64,000 nt of DNA from Pandoraea terrae (GTDB lineage Bacteria; Pseudomonadota; Gammaproteobacteria; Burkholderiales; Burkholderiaceae): assembly GCF_902459695.1 (NCBI RefSeq), contig NZ_CABPRZ010000027.1:1-64000 (forward strand), given 5' to 3'. The notes under the pieces are model-generated. The model made no database searches, had not been told where the DNA came from, and was given only the letters and a program-made list of their open reading frames with translations. This document shows positions 1 through 8,750 of the stretch, one piece after another. Position 1 is the first letter of the stretch; each line of letters starts with the position of its first letter. A program made the position numbers and the translations under genes.

Positions 1-152
1 AGTACGCAGACCGAGACTTCACGGCCCGCCTCCTGCGCCAGCTGCTTCAGGCGGATCGCCGCGGCCAGGCCGGCCGGGCCACCGCCCACCACAACGACGT
101 CGTACTCCATCGATTCTCTCGGGCCGTATTGCTCGAGCAGATTCGGATCCAT
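1..152 (-). CDS. Electron transfer flavoprotein-ubiquinone oxidoreductase, N-terminal part
   Basis: This is the 5' end of a gene that leaves the window at base 1; about 50 codons are visible. The protein starts MDPNLLEQYGPRESMEYD and then shows the dinucleotide-binding motif VVVVGGGPAGLAAAIRLKQL, so an FAD-binding Rossmann fold begins at about residue 18. This N-terminus is typical of ETF-QO (ETFDH), the membrane-associated FAD and 4Fe-4S enzyme that passes electrons from electron transfer flavoprotein to ubiquinone. It would serve the many acyl-CoA dehydrogenases encoded later in the window. It is divergent from the SDR gene at 296. The identification rests on the N-terminus only, and another FAD oxidoreductase is possible. 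Confidence 0.75.
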   Translation of the reverse strand, partial: MDPNLLEQYGPRESMEYDVVVVGGGPAGLAAAIRLKQLAQEAGREVSVCV

Positions 153-165
153 TGAAACTCCTGTT

Positions 166-177
166 ATAACGTTAGAA
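166..177. promoter_or_regulatory. ATAACGTTAGAA motif with TAACGTTA palindrome
   Basis: The 12-mer ATAACGTTAGAA lies 14 bp upstream of the ETF-QO start codon. The identical 12-mer occurs 18 bp upstream of the acyl-CoA synthetase gene at 45870. Its core TAACGTTA is a perfect palindrome. Both genes belong to acyl-CoA oxidation, so a shared operator for a fatty-acid or acyl-CoA regulator is a reasonable inference. No regulator is identified. Confidence 0.35.
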
Positions 178-295
178 TTCGTGGGTGGAGCCATTTTCCG
201 GGAATGGCGATGACCTCGCAACCGCATATTAATAGCACGATCGTTCGGTTGTGTGGGGCGTTCGCGCTAAAGCCAGCCGCGCACAGGAGGCGACG

Positions 296-1072
296 ATGGG
301 CCGTTCGGTGAACTTGGAAGGCAAGGTGGCGATGGTGACAGGGGCGTCGAGCGGGCTCGGCATGCAGTTCGCCTGCGTGCTCGCACAGGCCGGTGCCAAG
401 GTGATTCTGGCGAGCCGGCGAGTGGAGCGTCTCAAGGAGTTGCGCGCTGAAATTGAATCGCAGGGCGGCGCCGCGCATGTCGTGCCGCTCGACGTCACCG
501 ACTACGACGCGATTCGCGCCGCCGTTGCCCACGCGGAGACCGAAGCCGGGCCGATCGACATTCTCGTCAACAATTCGGGTGTCTCCACCACGGAGAAGCT
601 CACGGACGTCACCCCGCAAGACTACGATTTCGTCTTCAATACGAATACACGCGGCGCCTTCTTCGTGGCGCAGGAAGTCGCAAAGCGCATGATCCGGCGC
701 GCGAAAGGCGATCCGTCGCGTCAGCATCGCATCATCAACGTCGCCTCGATCGCGGGGACGCGCGCGTTCTCGCAACTTGGCATCTACTGCATGAGCAAGG
801 CGGCGGTCGTCCACATGACACGCGCCATGGCGCTCGAATGGGGCCGTTACAACATCAACGTCAACGCCCTGTGTCCCGGTTACATCGATACCGAGATCAA
901 TCATCACCACTGGGAAACCGAAGCCGGACGCAAGCTGATCGAGATGCTGCCACGCCGTCGAGTCGGTGAGCCACGCGATCTCGATGGGCTCATTCTCTTG
1001 TTGGCATCGGATGAGTCTCATTTCATCAACGGGGCGATCATGGCGGCCGACGATGGCATGAGCGTCGCCTGA
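296..1072 (+). CDS. SDR family NAD(P)-dependent oxidoreductase
   Basis: This is a 258-aa classical short-chain dehydrogenase/reductase. The cofactor motif TGASSGLG is near residue 14, an NNSG motif replaces the usual NNAG, and the catalytic Ser and YCMSK (Tyr/Lys) lie in the middle of the protein, followed by a PGYIDTEI segment. The start at 296 is chosen because AGGAGG ends 5 bp before it; an upstream GTG in frame has no such site. The protein is soluble and predicted cytoplasmic. It is divergent from the ETF-QO gene, so a role in acyl or alcohol oxidation is possible, for example as a 3-hydroxyacyl-CoA dehydrogenase-like enzyme. The substrate cannot be read from the sequence. Confidence 0.88.
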   Translation: MGRSVNLEGKVAMVTGASSGLGMQFACVLAQAGAKVILASRRVERLKELRAEIESQGGAAHVVPLDVTDYDAIRAAVAHAETEAGPIDILVNNSGVSTTEKLTDVTPQDYDFVFNTNTRGAFFVAQEVAKRMIRRAKGDPSRQHRIINVASIAGTRAFSQLGIYCMSKAAVVHMTRAMALEWGRYNINVNALCPGYIDTEINHHHWETEAGRKLIEMLPRRRVGEPRDLDGLILLLASDESHFINGAIMAADDGMSVA

Positions 1073-1246
1073 GGCCTGCCGGGCTTGCCGGGCGTGCCGG
1101 GTTCGCCTGGCGATACGGAAATTGCGCAGGGCACGGACAAAGCGGCAATCGGGGATTGTCCGGGGGAGTCGCCGGTATTTGTGCGGCGCATAATCGAGCG
1201 AAACGGACGGGGTTGACGTCGGATCCCGAATCATCTCGAGGACAAA

Positions 1247-2332
1247 ATGCGTATTTCCGGCTGGCGGCGGCTCGTGGTGGCCGTGCTTGCCCTCATTGTG
1301 ACGATCACGCCGGCGACGGCGCAAACCTACAAGGCAGAATACTCGCTGTCGATGATGCCCGACACGGAATCGCCGTGGGGCAGGGGGTGCGTCTTGTGGG
1401 CGGATCTCGTGCGTGAACGTACGCAAGGGCGTATCAATATCAAGCTCCATCCGGGCGCTTCGCTGGTCGGCGGGGATCAGACACGCGAATTCAATGCCTT
1501 GCGGCAGGGCGTGATCGATATTGCGGTCGGCTCGACGATCAACTGGTCGTCCGCGATCCCCGAGTTCAATCTGTTCTCGTTGCCGTTCATGCTGCGCGAT
1601 TACCGGTCGCTCGATCGTCTCACGCAAGGCGATATCGGCCGCGAGTTGTTCCGGCGTGTCGAGGAGCAAGGCGTCGTGCCGCTCGCGTGGGGCGAGAACG
1701 GATTCCGTCAGCTCAGCAATTCGCGCCGGCCGATCCGGTCCCCCGACGACATGCGCGGACTGCGGTTCCGGGTCGTCGGATCGCTGTTGTTCAACGATAT
1801 CTTTACCGCGCTCGGCGCGTATCCGACGCAGATGAACTGGAACGACGCGTACCGTGCGCTGCGCATGCGCAAGGTCGACGGCCAGGAGAATCCCATTGCG
1901 ATCTTCAACAATACGCGACTCGACAAGCTGGGGCAGCGGTACGTGACGATCTGGGACTACGTCGCCGATCCGCTCGTGTTCGTGGTGAATCGCCAGGTGT
2001 GGGACAGTTGGTCCGTACAGGATCGAGAGACCGTACGCGAGGCCGCCGTTGAAGCCGCCCGCTTCGAAGTGACGCTGGCGAGGCAGGATCTGCTGGCTTC
2101 CAGTCAGTCCATGTGGGACGACCTGGAAGGCCGCGGGGTCAAGGTCACGCGTCTCACGGCCGACGAACGCCAACGTTTCATCGACGCTACGCGGCCCGTG
2201 TACCTGAAATGGAAGGCGTTGGTCGGCCGCGACCTGGTCGACAGGGCCGAAACCGCGATCGCCAAGCCGGCGAAACTTGGCAGCCGTGAACCGCCCCCGG
2301 GGAAGGGGGCGGGCCGCCGTCTTGGCGGTTGA
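1247..2332 (+). CDS. TRAP transporter substrate-binding protein, DctP family
   Basis: This 361-aa exported protein has a signal peptide of about 25 residues ending PATAQ before TYKAEY. The body matches the DctP periplasmic binding-protein family: an N-terminal lobe with HPGASLVGGDQTREF, then LPFMLRDY, then GLRFRVVGS, where an Arg would bind the carboxylate of a C4-dicarboxylate or other organic acid. No DctQ or DctM membrane subunit lies next to it, so it is an orphan component or a sensor-type binding protein. The last 20 residues are Gly/Pro/Arg-rich and sit over a strong GC hairpin (about 2290-2311). That tail looks unlike the family and may reflect loss of the original stop. It is convergent with the LuxR-type gene downstream. 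Confidence 0.85.
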   Translation: MRISGWRRLVVAVLALIVTITPATAQTYKAEYSLSMMPDTESPWGRGCVLWADLVRERTQGRINIKLHPGASLVGGDQTREFNALRQGVIDIAVGSTINWSSAIPEFNLFSLPFMLRDYRSLDRLTQGDIGRELFRRVEEQGVVPLAWGENGFRQLSNSRRPIRSPDDMRGLRFRVVGSLLFNDIFTALGAYPTQMNWNDAYRALRMRKVDGQENPIAIFNNTRLDKLGQRYVTIWDYVADPLVFVVNRQVWDSWSVQDRETVREAAVEAARFEVTLARQDLLASSQSMWDDLEGRGVKVTRLTADERQRFIDATRPVYLKWKALVGRDLVDRAETAIAKPAKLGSREPPPGKGAGRRLGG

Positions 2333-2367
2333 CGTCCTGTGCCAGCTGCGCTATCCCGGCGTTCGCG

Positions 2368-2913
2368 TCAGTTGCCGAGCAGGCGCTGTACCAGTTCCGT
2401 GGCGGTGCCGGCGCCGTATTTCTGCATCAGGCGCGCCCGGTAAATATCGACCGTGCGCGGGCTGATTTCCAGCACCTTTCCGATCTGCTTGCTCGTTTTG
2501 CCTTGCACAAGCTGGGCGGCGATTTCGCGCTCGCGCGCCGTCAGGGCGACCGCCACGCGGCGCGTCGCCGAAATATCCTCGAACGTCCACAGTCCCGCCG
2601 CATGCGGATCGCTCACGTCGAGCGACCGGCCGGTTACGTGACACCAGAAGAGCTCGCCGCTTGCGCGGCGCATGATCCGTTCGTCCGAATAACTTCCCTG
2701 GGCCGTCATGATCGGCGGGATCCGCTCGCCAATCCGCTCGAATTCCTTTGGCGACGGATATAACACTTGAAACGACTGTCCTATCAGGACTTCGGGGCGG
2801 TATCCGAAAATTTCCCCGAGTTGCCGGTTGCAGTCCTCGATGATCCGCTGGCGCGAGATCACGAGACCGATGGGGGCGATATGAAAGGCGGTCTGATAGT
2901 CGAACGTCGGCAT
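2368..2913 (-). CDS. PAS domain LuxR-type transcriptional regulator
   Basis: This is a protein of about 181 residues with two parts. An N-terminal PAS domain starts at FDYQTAFHIAPIGLVISR and includes FEDISATRR at its end. A C-terminal LuxR/FixJ helix-turn-helix includes LTAREREIAAQLVQGKTS and SPRTVDIYRARL. Such PAS-LuxR proteins bind DNA in response to a ligand or redox signal sensed by the PAS fold. I use the ATG at 2913; a GTG at 2940 would add nine residues, and neither has a strong ribosome-binding site. It is divergent from scoA and could control it, by position only. Confidence 0.85.
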   Translation of the reverse strand: MPTFDYQTAFHIAPIGLVISRQRIIEDCNRQLGEIFGYRPEVLIGQSFQVLYPSPKEFERIGERIPPIMTAQGSYSDERIMRRASGELFWCHVTGRSLDVSDPHAAGLWTFEDISATRRVAVALTAREREIAAQLVQGKTSKQIGKVLEISPRTVDIYRARLMQKYGAGTATELVQRLLGN

Positions 2914-3161
2914 GGCGGGCAATGGATGGCGGGCGGGCACCCGGGCAAAGCCGGCGCTGCGGGGCGTTTTGGCGCCATGCGCGCGGCAGGATATGTAATT
3001 TCACGTATTGTGCCTGATTGGTGCGGCACCGTAAGCTTTATGATCGCATGACGGGCGCCGCCGTCCGCGGGCAGTCGTCGGCCCGCGACGGGAATTTCGC
3101 GCGCGGCACGCGGCATAATTCGATTTCCAACCGAGGTTAAAGGGACGAGAGGGACAACACG

Positions 3162-3860
3162 ATGAACAAGGTATACGCAAGCGCCAAAGAGGCGCTCGCC
3201 GGCGTCGTCGCGGATGGTCAGACGTTGGCCGTCGGCGGCTTCGGCCTGTGCGGCATTCCGGAGGCCCTGATCGCCGCCCTGCGCGACTCGGGTGTCAAGC
3301 AACTGACCTGCATCAGCAATAACGCCGGCGTTGACGGCTTCGGTCTCGGCCTGTTGCTGGAAACGCGTCAGATCAAGAAGATGATTTCGTCGTACGTCGG
3401 CGAAAACAAGGAGTTCGAGCGCCAGTATCTCTCCGGCGAGCTTGAACTCGAATTCACGCCGCAAGGCACGCTCGCGGAGAAACTGCGTGCCGGTGGCGCG
3501 GGCATTCCGGCGTTCTTCACGAAGACGGGCGTGGGTACCGTCGTGGCCGAAGGCAAGGACGTTCGCGAGTTCGACGGCGAAACATACGTCATGGAACGCT
3601 CGCTGCGCGCCGATGTTGCCCTCGTCAAGGCCTGGAAGGCCGACCGCTCCGGCAACCTGGTGTTCCGTCGCACTGCCCGCAACTTTAATCCGATGGCCGC
3701 GATGGCCGGCAAGATTACGATCGCAGAAGTCGAGGAACTGGTCGACACCGGCACCCTCGATCCGGACGCAGTTCACTTGCCCGGCATTTTCGTGCAACGC
3801 ATCGTCCTCAATGCGAACCCCGAAAAGCGCATCGAACAACGCACGGTACGTGCCAAATAA
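3162..3860 (+). CDS. scoA: 3-oxoacid CoA-transferase subunit A
   Basis: This 232-aa alpha subunit belongs to succinyl-CoA:3-ketoacid CoA-transferase (SCOT), which moves CoA from succinyl-CoA to acetoacetate during ketone-body, leucine and fatty-acid catabolism. The family glycine-rich CoA-binding stretch [13 protein letters not shown] is at about residues 24-36. [15 protein letters not shown] and [19 protein letters not shown] are further family blocks. Length is normal. The B subunit follows after 23 bp, so the two form an operon. The PAS-LuxR gene lies upstream on the other strand. Confidence 0.96.
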   Translation: MNKVYASAKEALAGVVADGQTLAVGGFGLCGIPEALIAALRDSGVKQLTCISNNAGVDGFGLGLLLETRQIKKMISSYVGENKEFERQYLSGELELEFTPQGTLAEKLRAGGAGIPAFFTKTGVGTVVAEGKDVREFDGETYVMERSLRADVALVKAWKADRSGNLVFRRTARNFNPMAAMAGKITIAEVEELVDTGTLDPDAVHLPGIFVQRIVLNANPEKRIEQRTVRAK

Positions 3861-3883
3861 GCGGCGAGAACCAGGAGATAACC

Positions 3884-4522
3884 ATGGCATGGAATCGTGA
3901 AGAAATGGCCGCGCGCGCCGCGCGCGAGCTGCAGGACGGCTTTTACGTCAATCTGGGCATCGGCTTGCCAACGCTTGTCGCCAACCATGTGCCAGACGGC
4001 ATGGAGGTCTGGTTGCAATCCGAAAACGGCCTGCTGGGCATTGGCCCGTTCCCGACCGAAGACGAAGTCGATGCCGACATGATCAACGCAGGCAAGCAGA
4101 CGGTAACGACGTTGCCAGGTTCGTCGATCTTTTCATCAGCGGATTCGTTCGCGATGATTCGCGGGGGGCACATCAATCTGGCGATCCTCGGCGCGATGCA
4201 GGTCAGCGAAAAGGGTGACCTGGCGAACTGGATGATCCCGGGCAAGATGATCAAGGGCATGGGCGGTGCGATGGACCTCGTCGCCGGCGTCAAGCGTGTG
4301 GTCGTGCTGATGGAGCACGTGGCGAAGGGCGATGCACACAAAATCCTGAAGTCGTGCGATCTGCCGTTGACGGGCGTGGGCGTGGTCAATCGCATCATCA
4401 CCGACCTCGGCGTGATCGATGTGACGCCGAACGGCTTGAAGCTGGTCGAACTGGCGTCGGGCGTGACGAAGGAAGAGATTCAGCAGAAAACCGGTGCGCC
4501 GCTCGACGTGAGCGGCGTCTGA
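3884..4522 (+). CDS. scoB: 3-oxoacid CoA-transferase subunit B
   Basis: This 212-aa beta subunit is the partner of the upstream scoA product. It carries the catalytic glutamate that forms the enzyme-CoA thioester, visible as Glu47 in [12 protein letters not shown], and the family block [23 protein letters not shown]. The C-terminus ends in [10 protein letters not shown]. Length is normal. A GGAG site precedes the ATG, and a strong rho-independent terminator lies about 75 bp downstream and closes the two-gene operon. Confidence 0.96.
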   Translation: MAWNREEMAARAARELQDGFYVNLGIGLPTLVANHVPDGMEVWLQSENGLLGIGPFPTEDEVDADMINAGKQTVTTLPGSSIFSSADSFAMIRGGHINLAILGAMQVSEKGDLANWMIPGKMIKGMGGAMDLVAGVKRVVVLMEHVAKGDAHKILKSCDLPLTGVGVVNRIITDLGVIDVTPNGLKLVELASGVTKEEIQQKTGAPLDVSGV

Positions 4523-4597
4523 CTGCGCAAGGCAAGGCGTCGGCGGGCTTGCTGAGGGTGCCGCGGGAACGTTGAGCCCGCGGCACTGTGGAAGGCG

Positions 4598-4626
4598 AAA
4601 CGGGCGGGGATTTCCCCGCCCGTTTT
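4598..4626 (+). terminator. Rho-independent terminator after scoB
   Basis: A perfect GC-rich stem (ACGGGCGGGGA against TCCCCGCCCGT) is closed by a tiny T loop and followed by TTTT. The position fits the end of scoAB. Confidence 0.85.
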
Positions 4627-4767
4627 GTATTGCCGCGGTGCGCTGCCGCGACGTTGCCGGCAAAGCGGCGGGCATTGGCGAGTTTTGATTGAGGAATACC
4701 CAACCCGTCAGGCGCGGTAGAATTCGGTCTGAGCCCACCACTTTTTCCGCGTTGCGGAAGACACCCT

Positions 4768-5646
4768 ATGCCCACGACCTCGCCCCGCCTGTCCAGCGTT
4801 CAGTGCCTGAGTCCATCGGGCTTGCACCGCGTGGCCTATGCTGAGTGGGGCGATCCCGCCAACCCGCGCGTGCTTGTGTGCGTGCATGGCCTCACCCGCA
4901 GCGGCCGCGATTTCGACATTCTGGCGCAAGCCTTTGCCGACGAATACCGCGTGGTGTGTCCCGACATTGTCGGCCGCGGTCAGTCGGACTGGCTGCGCAA
5001 TCCCGCCGGTTATGCCATCCCGCAATATGTGGCCGACATGGTGTCACTGCTCGCACGCCTGGATGTGGAGACCGTCGACTGGTTCGGCACGTCGATGGGC
5101 GGGCTGATCGGTCTTGGCCTGGCGGGGCTGCCGGACTCGCCGATTCGCAAATTGCTGCTCAACGACGTGGGGCCGAGACTGGATGCAGCGGCCTTGGGGC
5201 GCATCGCAGAGTATCTCGGCCAGCCGGCGGCTTTTGCGACGGATGCCGAAGCGCTCGACTATCTCTGGTCGATTTCGTCGTCATTCGGTCCGCATACGCC
5301 GGAAGAATGGCGTGCGCTGAATATGCCGCTGCTGCGCCGCGATGGCGACGCGTGGACCTTGCGCTACGACCCGGCGATCGCCGTGCCGTTCACGGCGGTG
5401 ACAGCCGAGACGGCCGCTGCGGGCGAAGCCATGCTGTGGTCGGCGCTGGAGGCGTTCCCCGGCGAGATCATGGTGGTGCGTGGCGAGCACTCGGACCTGC
5501 TGTCCAGTGAGACGGCGGCCGAAATGGTGCAGCGGGGCCAACACGTGCGCAGCGTCGAAATCCAGGGCGTGGGGCATGCGCCGACCTTCGTGCGCCCTGG
5601 ACAAATTCGCGTCGCGCGAGAATTTTTTGACGATCAAGCCGTCTGA
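4768..5646 (+). CDS. Alpha/beta hydrolase
   Basis: This is a 292-aa alpha/beta-hydrolase-fold enzyme. The oxyanion-loop motif VHGLTRSG is near residue 39, the nucleophile elbow GTSMGG places Ser109 as catalytic base partner, and GVGHAPTF near residue 271 supplies the catalytic His. These features make it an esterase, lipase or C-C hydrolase; the substrate is not evident. No signal peptide or membrane segment is seen, so it should be cytoplasmic. A RidA gene starts 27 bp downstream, giving a probable two-gene or three-gene unit with relA. Confidence 0.88.
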   Translation: MPTTSPRLSSVQCLSPSGLHRVAYAEWGDPANPRVLVCVHGLTRSGRDFDILAQAFADEYRVVCPDIVGRGQSDWLRNPAGYAIPQYVADMVSLLARLDVETVDWFGTSMGGLIGLGLAGLPDSPIRKLLLNDVGPRLDAAALGRIAEYLGQPAAFATDAEALDYLWSISSSFGPHTPEEWRALNMPLLRRDGDAWTLRYDPAIAVPFTAVTAETAAAGEAMLWSALEAFPGEIMVVRGEHSDLLSSETAAEMVQRGQHVRSVEIQGVGHAPTFVRPGQIRVAREFFDDQAV

Positions 5647-5673
5647 CAAGGCTTTTTCGAGGAGTCCTATATC

Positions 5674-6030
5674 ATGGCAGTACAACGTTTTTATGTAGAG
5701 CGCCGCTGGTCCGACATGGCCGTGCACAATGGCACCGTCTATCTGGCTGGCCAGGTCTCCGAGGACCGCACGCAGGACATCACCGGCCAGACGCGCGAGG
5801 TGCTCGGCCACATCGACCGGCTGCTGGCTGAGGCCAACAGCGATAAATCGCTGATCCTGACGTGCCAGATCTACATCGCCGACATGAAATATTTTGGCGA
5901 AATGAATCAGGTATGGGACGAGTGGGTGCCCGCCGGCAATGCGCCGCCGCGCGCCACTGTACAGGCATTGCTGGCTGATCCGGCAATGCTGATCGAGATC
6001 GTGGTGACGGCGGCGCAACGCGACCGCTGA
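5674..6030 (+). CDS. RidA/YjgF family protein
   Basis: This 118-aa protein of the RidA (YjgF/YER057c/UK114) family typically forms trimers. Members deaminate reactive enamine/imine intermediates made by PLP enzymes. The family block NAPPRATVQALL near residue 90 includes the conserved Arg of the active site, and VYLAGQVSED is the N-terminal strand motif. Length is close to the family norm. AGGAG lies 11 bp before the ATG. It stands between the hydrolase and relA. Confidence 0.92.
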   Translation: MAVQRFYVERRWSDMAVHNGTVYLAGQVSEDRTQDITGQTREVLGHIDRLLAEANSDKSLILTCQIYIADMKYFGEMNQVWDEWVPAGNAPPRATVQALLADPAMLIEIVVTAAQRDR

Positions 6031-6073
6031 CCGCCTGCAGGTTTTTCGGGGCTTCGCGGCTTCGTATTCAGAC

Positions 6074-8329
6074 ATGACGAATTTCCCTTCGCCCGCCGCG
6101 CCGCATTCGCCGGCTGCGGCGCCATTGCCCGCGACGCTCGACGACGCGCTCGCCTTCGCGGAAGCTTTGGCGGGCGATGCCACGCTGTCCTCGGGCGAGC
6201 CGGTCATGGCGCACGCGCGCGGCATGCTGGCCATTCTCGACACGCTACGTGTCGACGAAGCGACCCATCAGGCGGCCGCCCTGTTTTCGGCAGCGGAGTA
6301 TCTGCCGAACGCCGAGGAGACGCTGACGCAGAAATTCGGCGCCGAAGTCGCGGCGCTGGTGGTCGACGTGCGCAAGCTGCAGCGCTTGTCGGGCGCCGGT
6401 TCGCGCGCGGCGCAGGCCATGCCGCAAGGTGGCCGGGACCGCGACGGCATTGCCGAGCGCAAGGCGCAGGTCGAGGCGTTGCGCAAGATGTTGCTCGCCT
6501 TCGCGCAGGACATCCGGGTGGTGATGATCCGGCTGGCCTCGCGCCTGCGCACCTTGCGCTGGTATGCGGCGGAAAAGCGCGAGCCGCCTGCCGACGTGCC
6601 GCACGAAGTGCTCGAGATCTACGCACCGCTGGCGAACCGGCTCGGCATCTGGCAGCTCAAGTGGGAGCTCGAAGACCTCGCTTTCCGCTTCCAGCAGCCG
6701 GTGACTTACAAGCGCATCGCCAAGCTGCTCGACGAAAAGCGCGTCGAACGTCAGACATACATTCATGGGGCTATCGGCCGCCTGCAGCGGGAACTCGAAC
6801 GCGCGGGCGTGAAGGCCGAGGTGTCGGGGCGCCCGAAGCATATCTACAGCATCTGGCGCAAGATGCGCGGCAAGGAGGTCGACTTCGCGGAACTGTACGA
6901 CGTGCGCGCGTTTCGCGTCATCGTCGACGACGTGAAGGATTGCTATACGGTGCTGGGCATCGTCCATAACCTCTGGCAGCCGATTCCGAAAGAGTTCGAC
7001 GATTACATCTCGCGTCCGAAGCCGAACGGCTACAAGTCGCTGCATACCGTGGTCATCGGCGACGACGGCCGGGCGTTCGAAGTGCAGATCCGGACGCACG
7101 AGATGCATCATTTCGCCGAATATGGTATTGCGGCGCACTGGCGCTACAAGGAAGCCGGGCAGCGCGGCTATGGCGGCACATTTGCCGCGAACGAAGCGTA
7201 TGACGAGAAAATCGCGTGGTTGCGCCAATTGCTGGCGTGGAAGGACGACGTCTCCGACACCGTCGGTGGCGAAGCGGCCGCCCAGCCGTGGGAGCAACTC
7301 AAGCGCGCCACGATCGACGACCACATCTACGTTCTCACACCGCAGGCGCGCGTGATCGCGCTGCCGCAGGGGGCGACGCCGATCGATTTTGCGTACCACC
7401 TGCACTCGGAACTGGGGCATCGCTGCCGGGGCGCGCGCGTCGACGGCGCCATGGTGCCGCTGAACACGCCACTGCAGAACGGGCAAACCGTCGAAATCGT
7501 GGCGGTGAAACAGGGCGGCCCGTCGCGGGATTGGCTTAACCCGCAACTCGGGTATCTGCAAAGCCATCGCGCCCGCCAGAAGGTGCGGGCGTGGTTCAAT
7601 GCGATCGATCTCGAAGAGACTATCGCGCACGGCCGCACGCTGATCGACAAGACCTTGCAGCGCGAGGGCAAGACGTCCGTCAATCTTGAGGAATTGGCGG
7701 CGCGCCTGGGCTTCAAGACGCCGGATGAACTGTATGCGTCGGTCGCCAAGGACGAATTCAGCCTGCGTCACGTGGAGCAGGCGCTGACGGGCAACGGCCC
7801 GGCGAGCGATGCGCGCGACGAGGATACCGTCGTCGCCAAGAAGAGTCTCGAAACGAGCGTGGCCCAGGGGGCAAAGAGCGGTGTGCTGGTCGTCGGCGTC
7901 GGCGCCTTGCTGACGCAGTTGGCCAAATGCTGCCGGCCGGCGCCGCCGGACCTGATCGTCGGGTTCGTTACGCGCGGCAAGGGTGTGTCGATTCACCGGC
8001 AGGACTGCCCGAGCTTTGCGTCGATGCAGGCGCGGGCGCCCGAGCGCGTGATCAACACGGCGTGGTCGGGGGATGTCCTGGAGGGACGGGGCGAGGCGGC
8101 GTATCCGGTCGACATCCAGATCGAGGCGAGCGACCGCCAAGGGCTGCTGCGCGATATCTCGGAAGTATTCTCGCGCGAAAAGCTCAACGTAACGGGCGTC
8201 AACACCCAGTCGCGCGCGTCGCAGGCGTTCATGCAATTTACGGTGGAAGTGCGCGACGCCGGGCAATTGCAGCGTGCGCTGTCGCAATTGACGAATGTCA
8301 ACGGCGTCGTCTCGGCGCGGCGAAAGTAG
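6074..8329 (+). CDS. relA: GTP pyrophosphokinase (p)ppGpp synthetase RelA
   Basis: This 751-aa long RelA/SpoT homologue makes (p)ppGpp from ATP and GTP/GDP when ribosomes stall on uncharged tRNA. The order is a degenerate HD domain (about 40-190), synthetase domain (about 240-360, with PKPNGYKSLHTVV at about 315), TGS (about 415-476), helical and Cys-rich CRPAPPD regions, and a C-terminal ACT domain (about 675-745). The hydrolase His-Asp pair is missing: the equivalent segment reads AALFSAAEYLP. The synthetase has EFDDYI, the acidic signature of monofunctional RelA rather than the basic one of SpoT. It is therefore expected to synthesise only. A SpoT should lie elsewhere in the genome. Confidence 0.95.
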   Translation: MTNFPSPAAPHSPAAAPLPATLDDALAFAEALAGDATLSSGEPVMAHARGMLAILDTLRVDEATHQAAALFSAAEYLPNAEETLTQKFGAEVAALVVDVRKLQRLSGAGSRAAQAMPQGGRDRDGIAERKAQVEALRKMLLAFAQDIRVVMIRLASRLRTLRWYAAEKREPPADVPHEVLEIYAPLANRLGIWQLKWELEDLAFRFQQPVTYKRIAKLLDEKRVERQTYIHGAIGRLQRELERAGVKAEVSGRPKHIYSIWRKMRGKEVDFAELYDVRAFRVIVDDVKDCYTVLGIVHNLWQPIPKEFDDYISRPKPNGYKSLHTVVIGDDGRAFEVQIRTHEMHHFAEYGIAAHWRYKEAGQRGYGGTFAANEAYDEKIAWLRQLLAWKDDVSDTVGGEAAAQPWEQLKRATIDDHIYVLTPQARVIALPQGATPIDFAYHLHSELGHRCRGARVDGAMVPLNTPLQNGQTVEIVAVKQGGPSRDWLNPQLGYLQSHRARQKVRAWFNAIDLEETIAHGRTLIDKTLQREGKTSVNLEELAARLGFKTPDELYASVAKDEFSLRHVEQALTGNGPASDARDEDTVVAKKSLETSVAQGAKSGVLVVGVGALLTQLAKCCRPAPPDLIVGFVTRGKGVSIHRQDCPSFASMQARAPERVINTAWSGDVLEGRGEAAYPVDIQIEASDRQGLLRDISEVFSREKLNVTGVNTQSRASQAFMQFTVEVRDAGQLQRALSQLTNVNGVVSARRK

Positions 8330-8424
8330 GGGGCGAACCCATTCGGCCGGTGCCTGCGCGTCCACAGCGCAATAACCCCTTGGCGGTTGCCCAAAATCTT
8401 GTTACAATCGCGTTCTCTTGAAAT

Positions 8425-8501
8425 AGGCTCGTAGCTCAGCTGGTTAGAGCACCACCTTGACATGGTGGGGGTCGTTGGTTCGAGTCCAATCGAGCCTACC
8501 A
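8425..8501 (+). tRNA. tRNA-Val (GAC)
   Basis: The 77-nt gene folds as a full cloverleaf: acceptor AGGCTCG with CGAGCCT, D-arm GCTC/GAGC, anticodon stem CCACC/GGTGG with loop TTGACAT, and T-arm GTTGG-TTCGAGT-CCAAT. The anticodon GAC reads valine GUC/GUU. CCA is encoded. It lies between relA and thrS, as in related genomes. Confidence 0.97.
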
Positions 8502-8635
8502 ACGAATTGGATGCATTGCAGTCCACAAGACACACAGACGAAGAGGCAGATACGCTCATGACCACCCGAACTTTCACAGCAGTGAAAGGGCGACGCTAGT
8601 CGAGGGTGTTTTTCGTCTGAAAGCAAGTAGTGAAG

Positions 8636-8670
8636 ACGGCCTCGACGACAAGTCGAGGCCGTTTTTTTTC
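8636..8670 (+). terminator. Rho-independent terminator before thrS
   Basis: An 11-bp perfect stem (ACGGCCTCGAC with GTCGAGGCCGT) and a GACAA loop are followed by eight T. It probably ends the relA/tRNA-Val transcript. As it lies 80 bp before thrS it could also act as an attenuator of the thrS operon. A small CTTTCAC-AGCA-GTGAAAG hairpin lies just upstream at 8571-8588. Confidence 0.88.
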
Positions 8671-8750
8671 GTCGCTTTGCTCTTGTCTGGACTGGGATAT
8701 TGCCGCGCGGCATGCGTCGCGCGTGACGTTTTAGCGCATGGGAGTGCGAG

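Noticed and set aside
164-2173. 669-codon open frame on the minus strand across the SDR and TRAP genes
   Set aside because: It is antisense to two well-supported genes, and its Arg/His-rich translation has no domain. High GC produces such frames.
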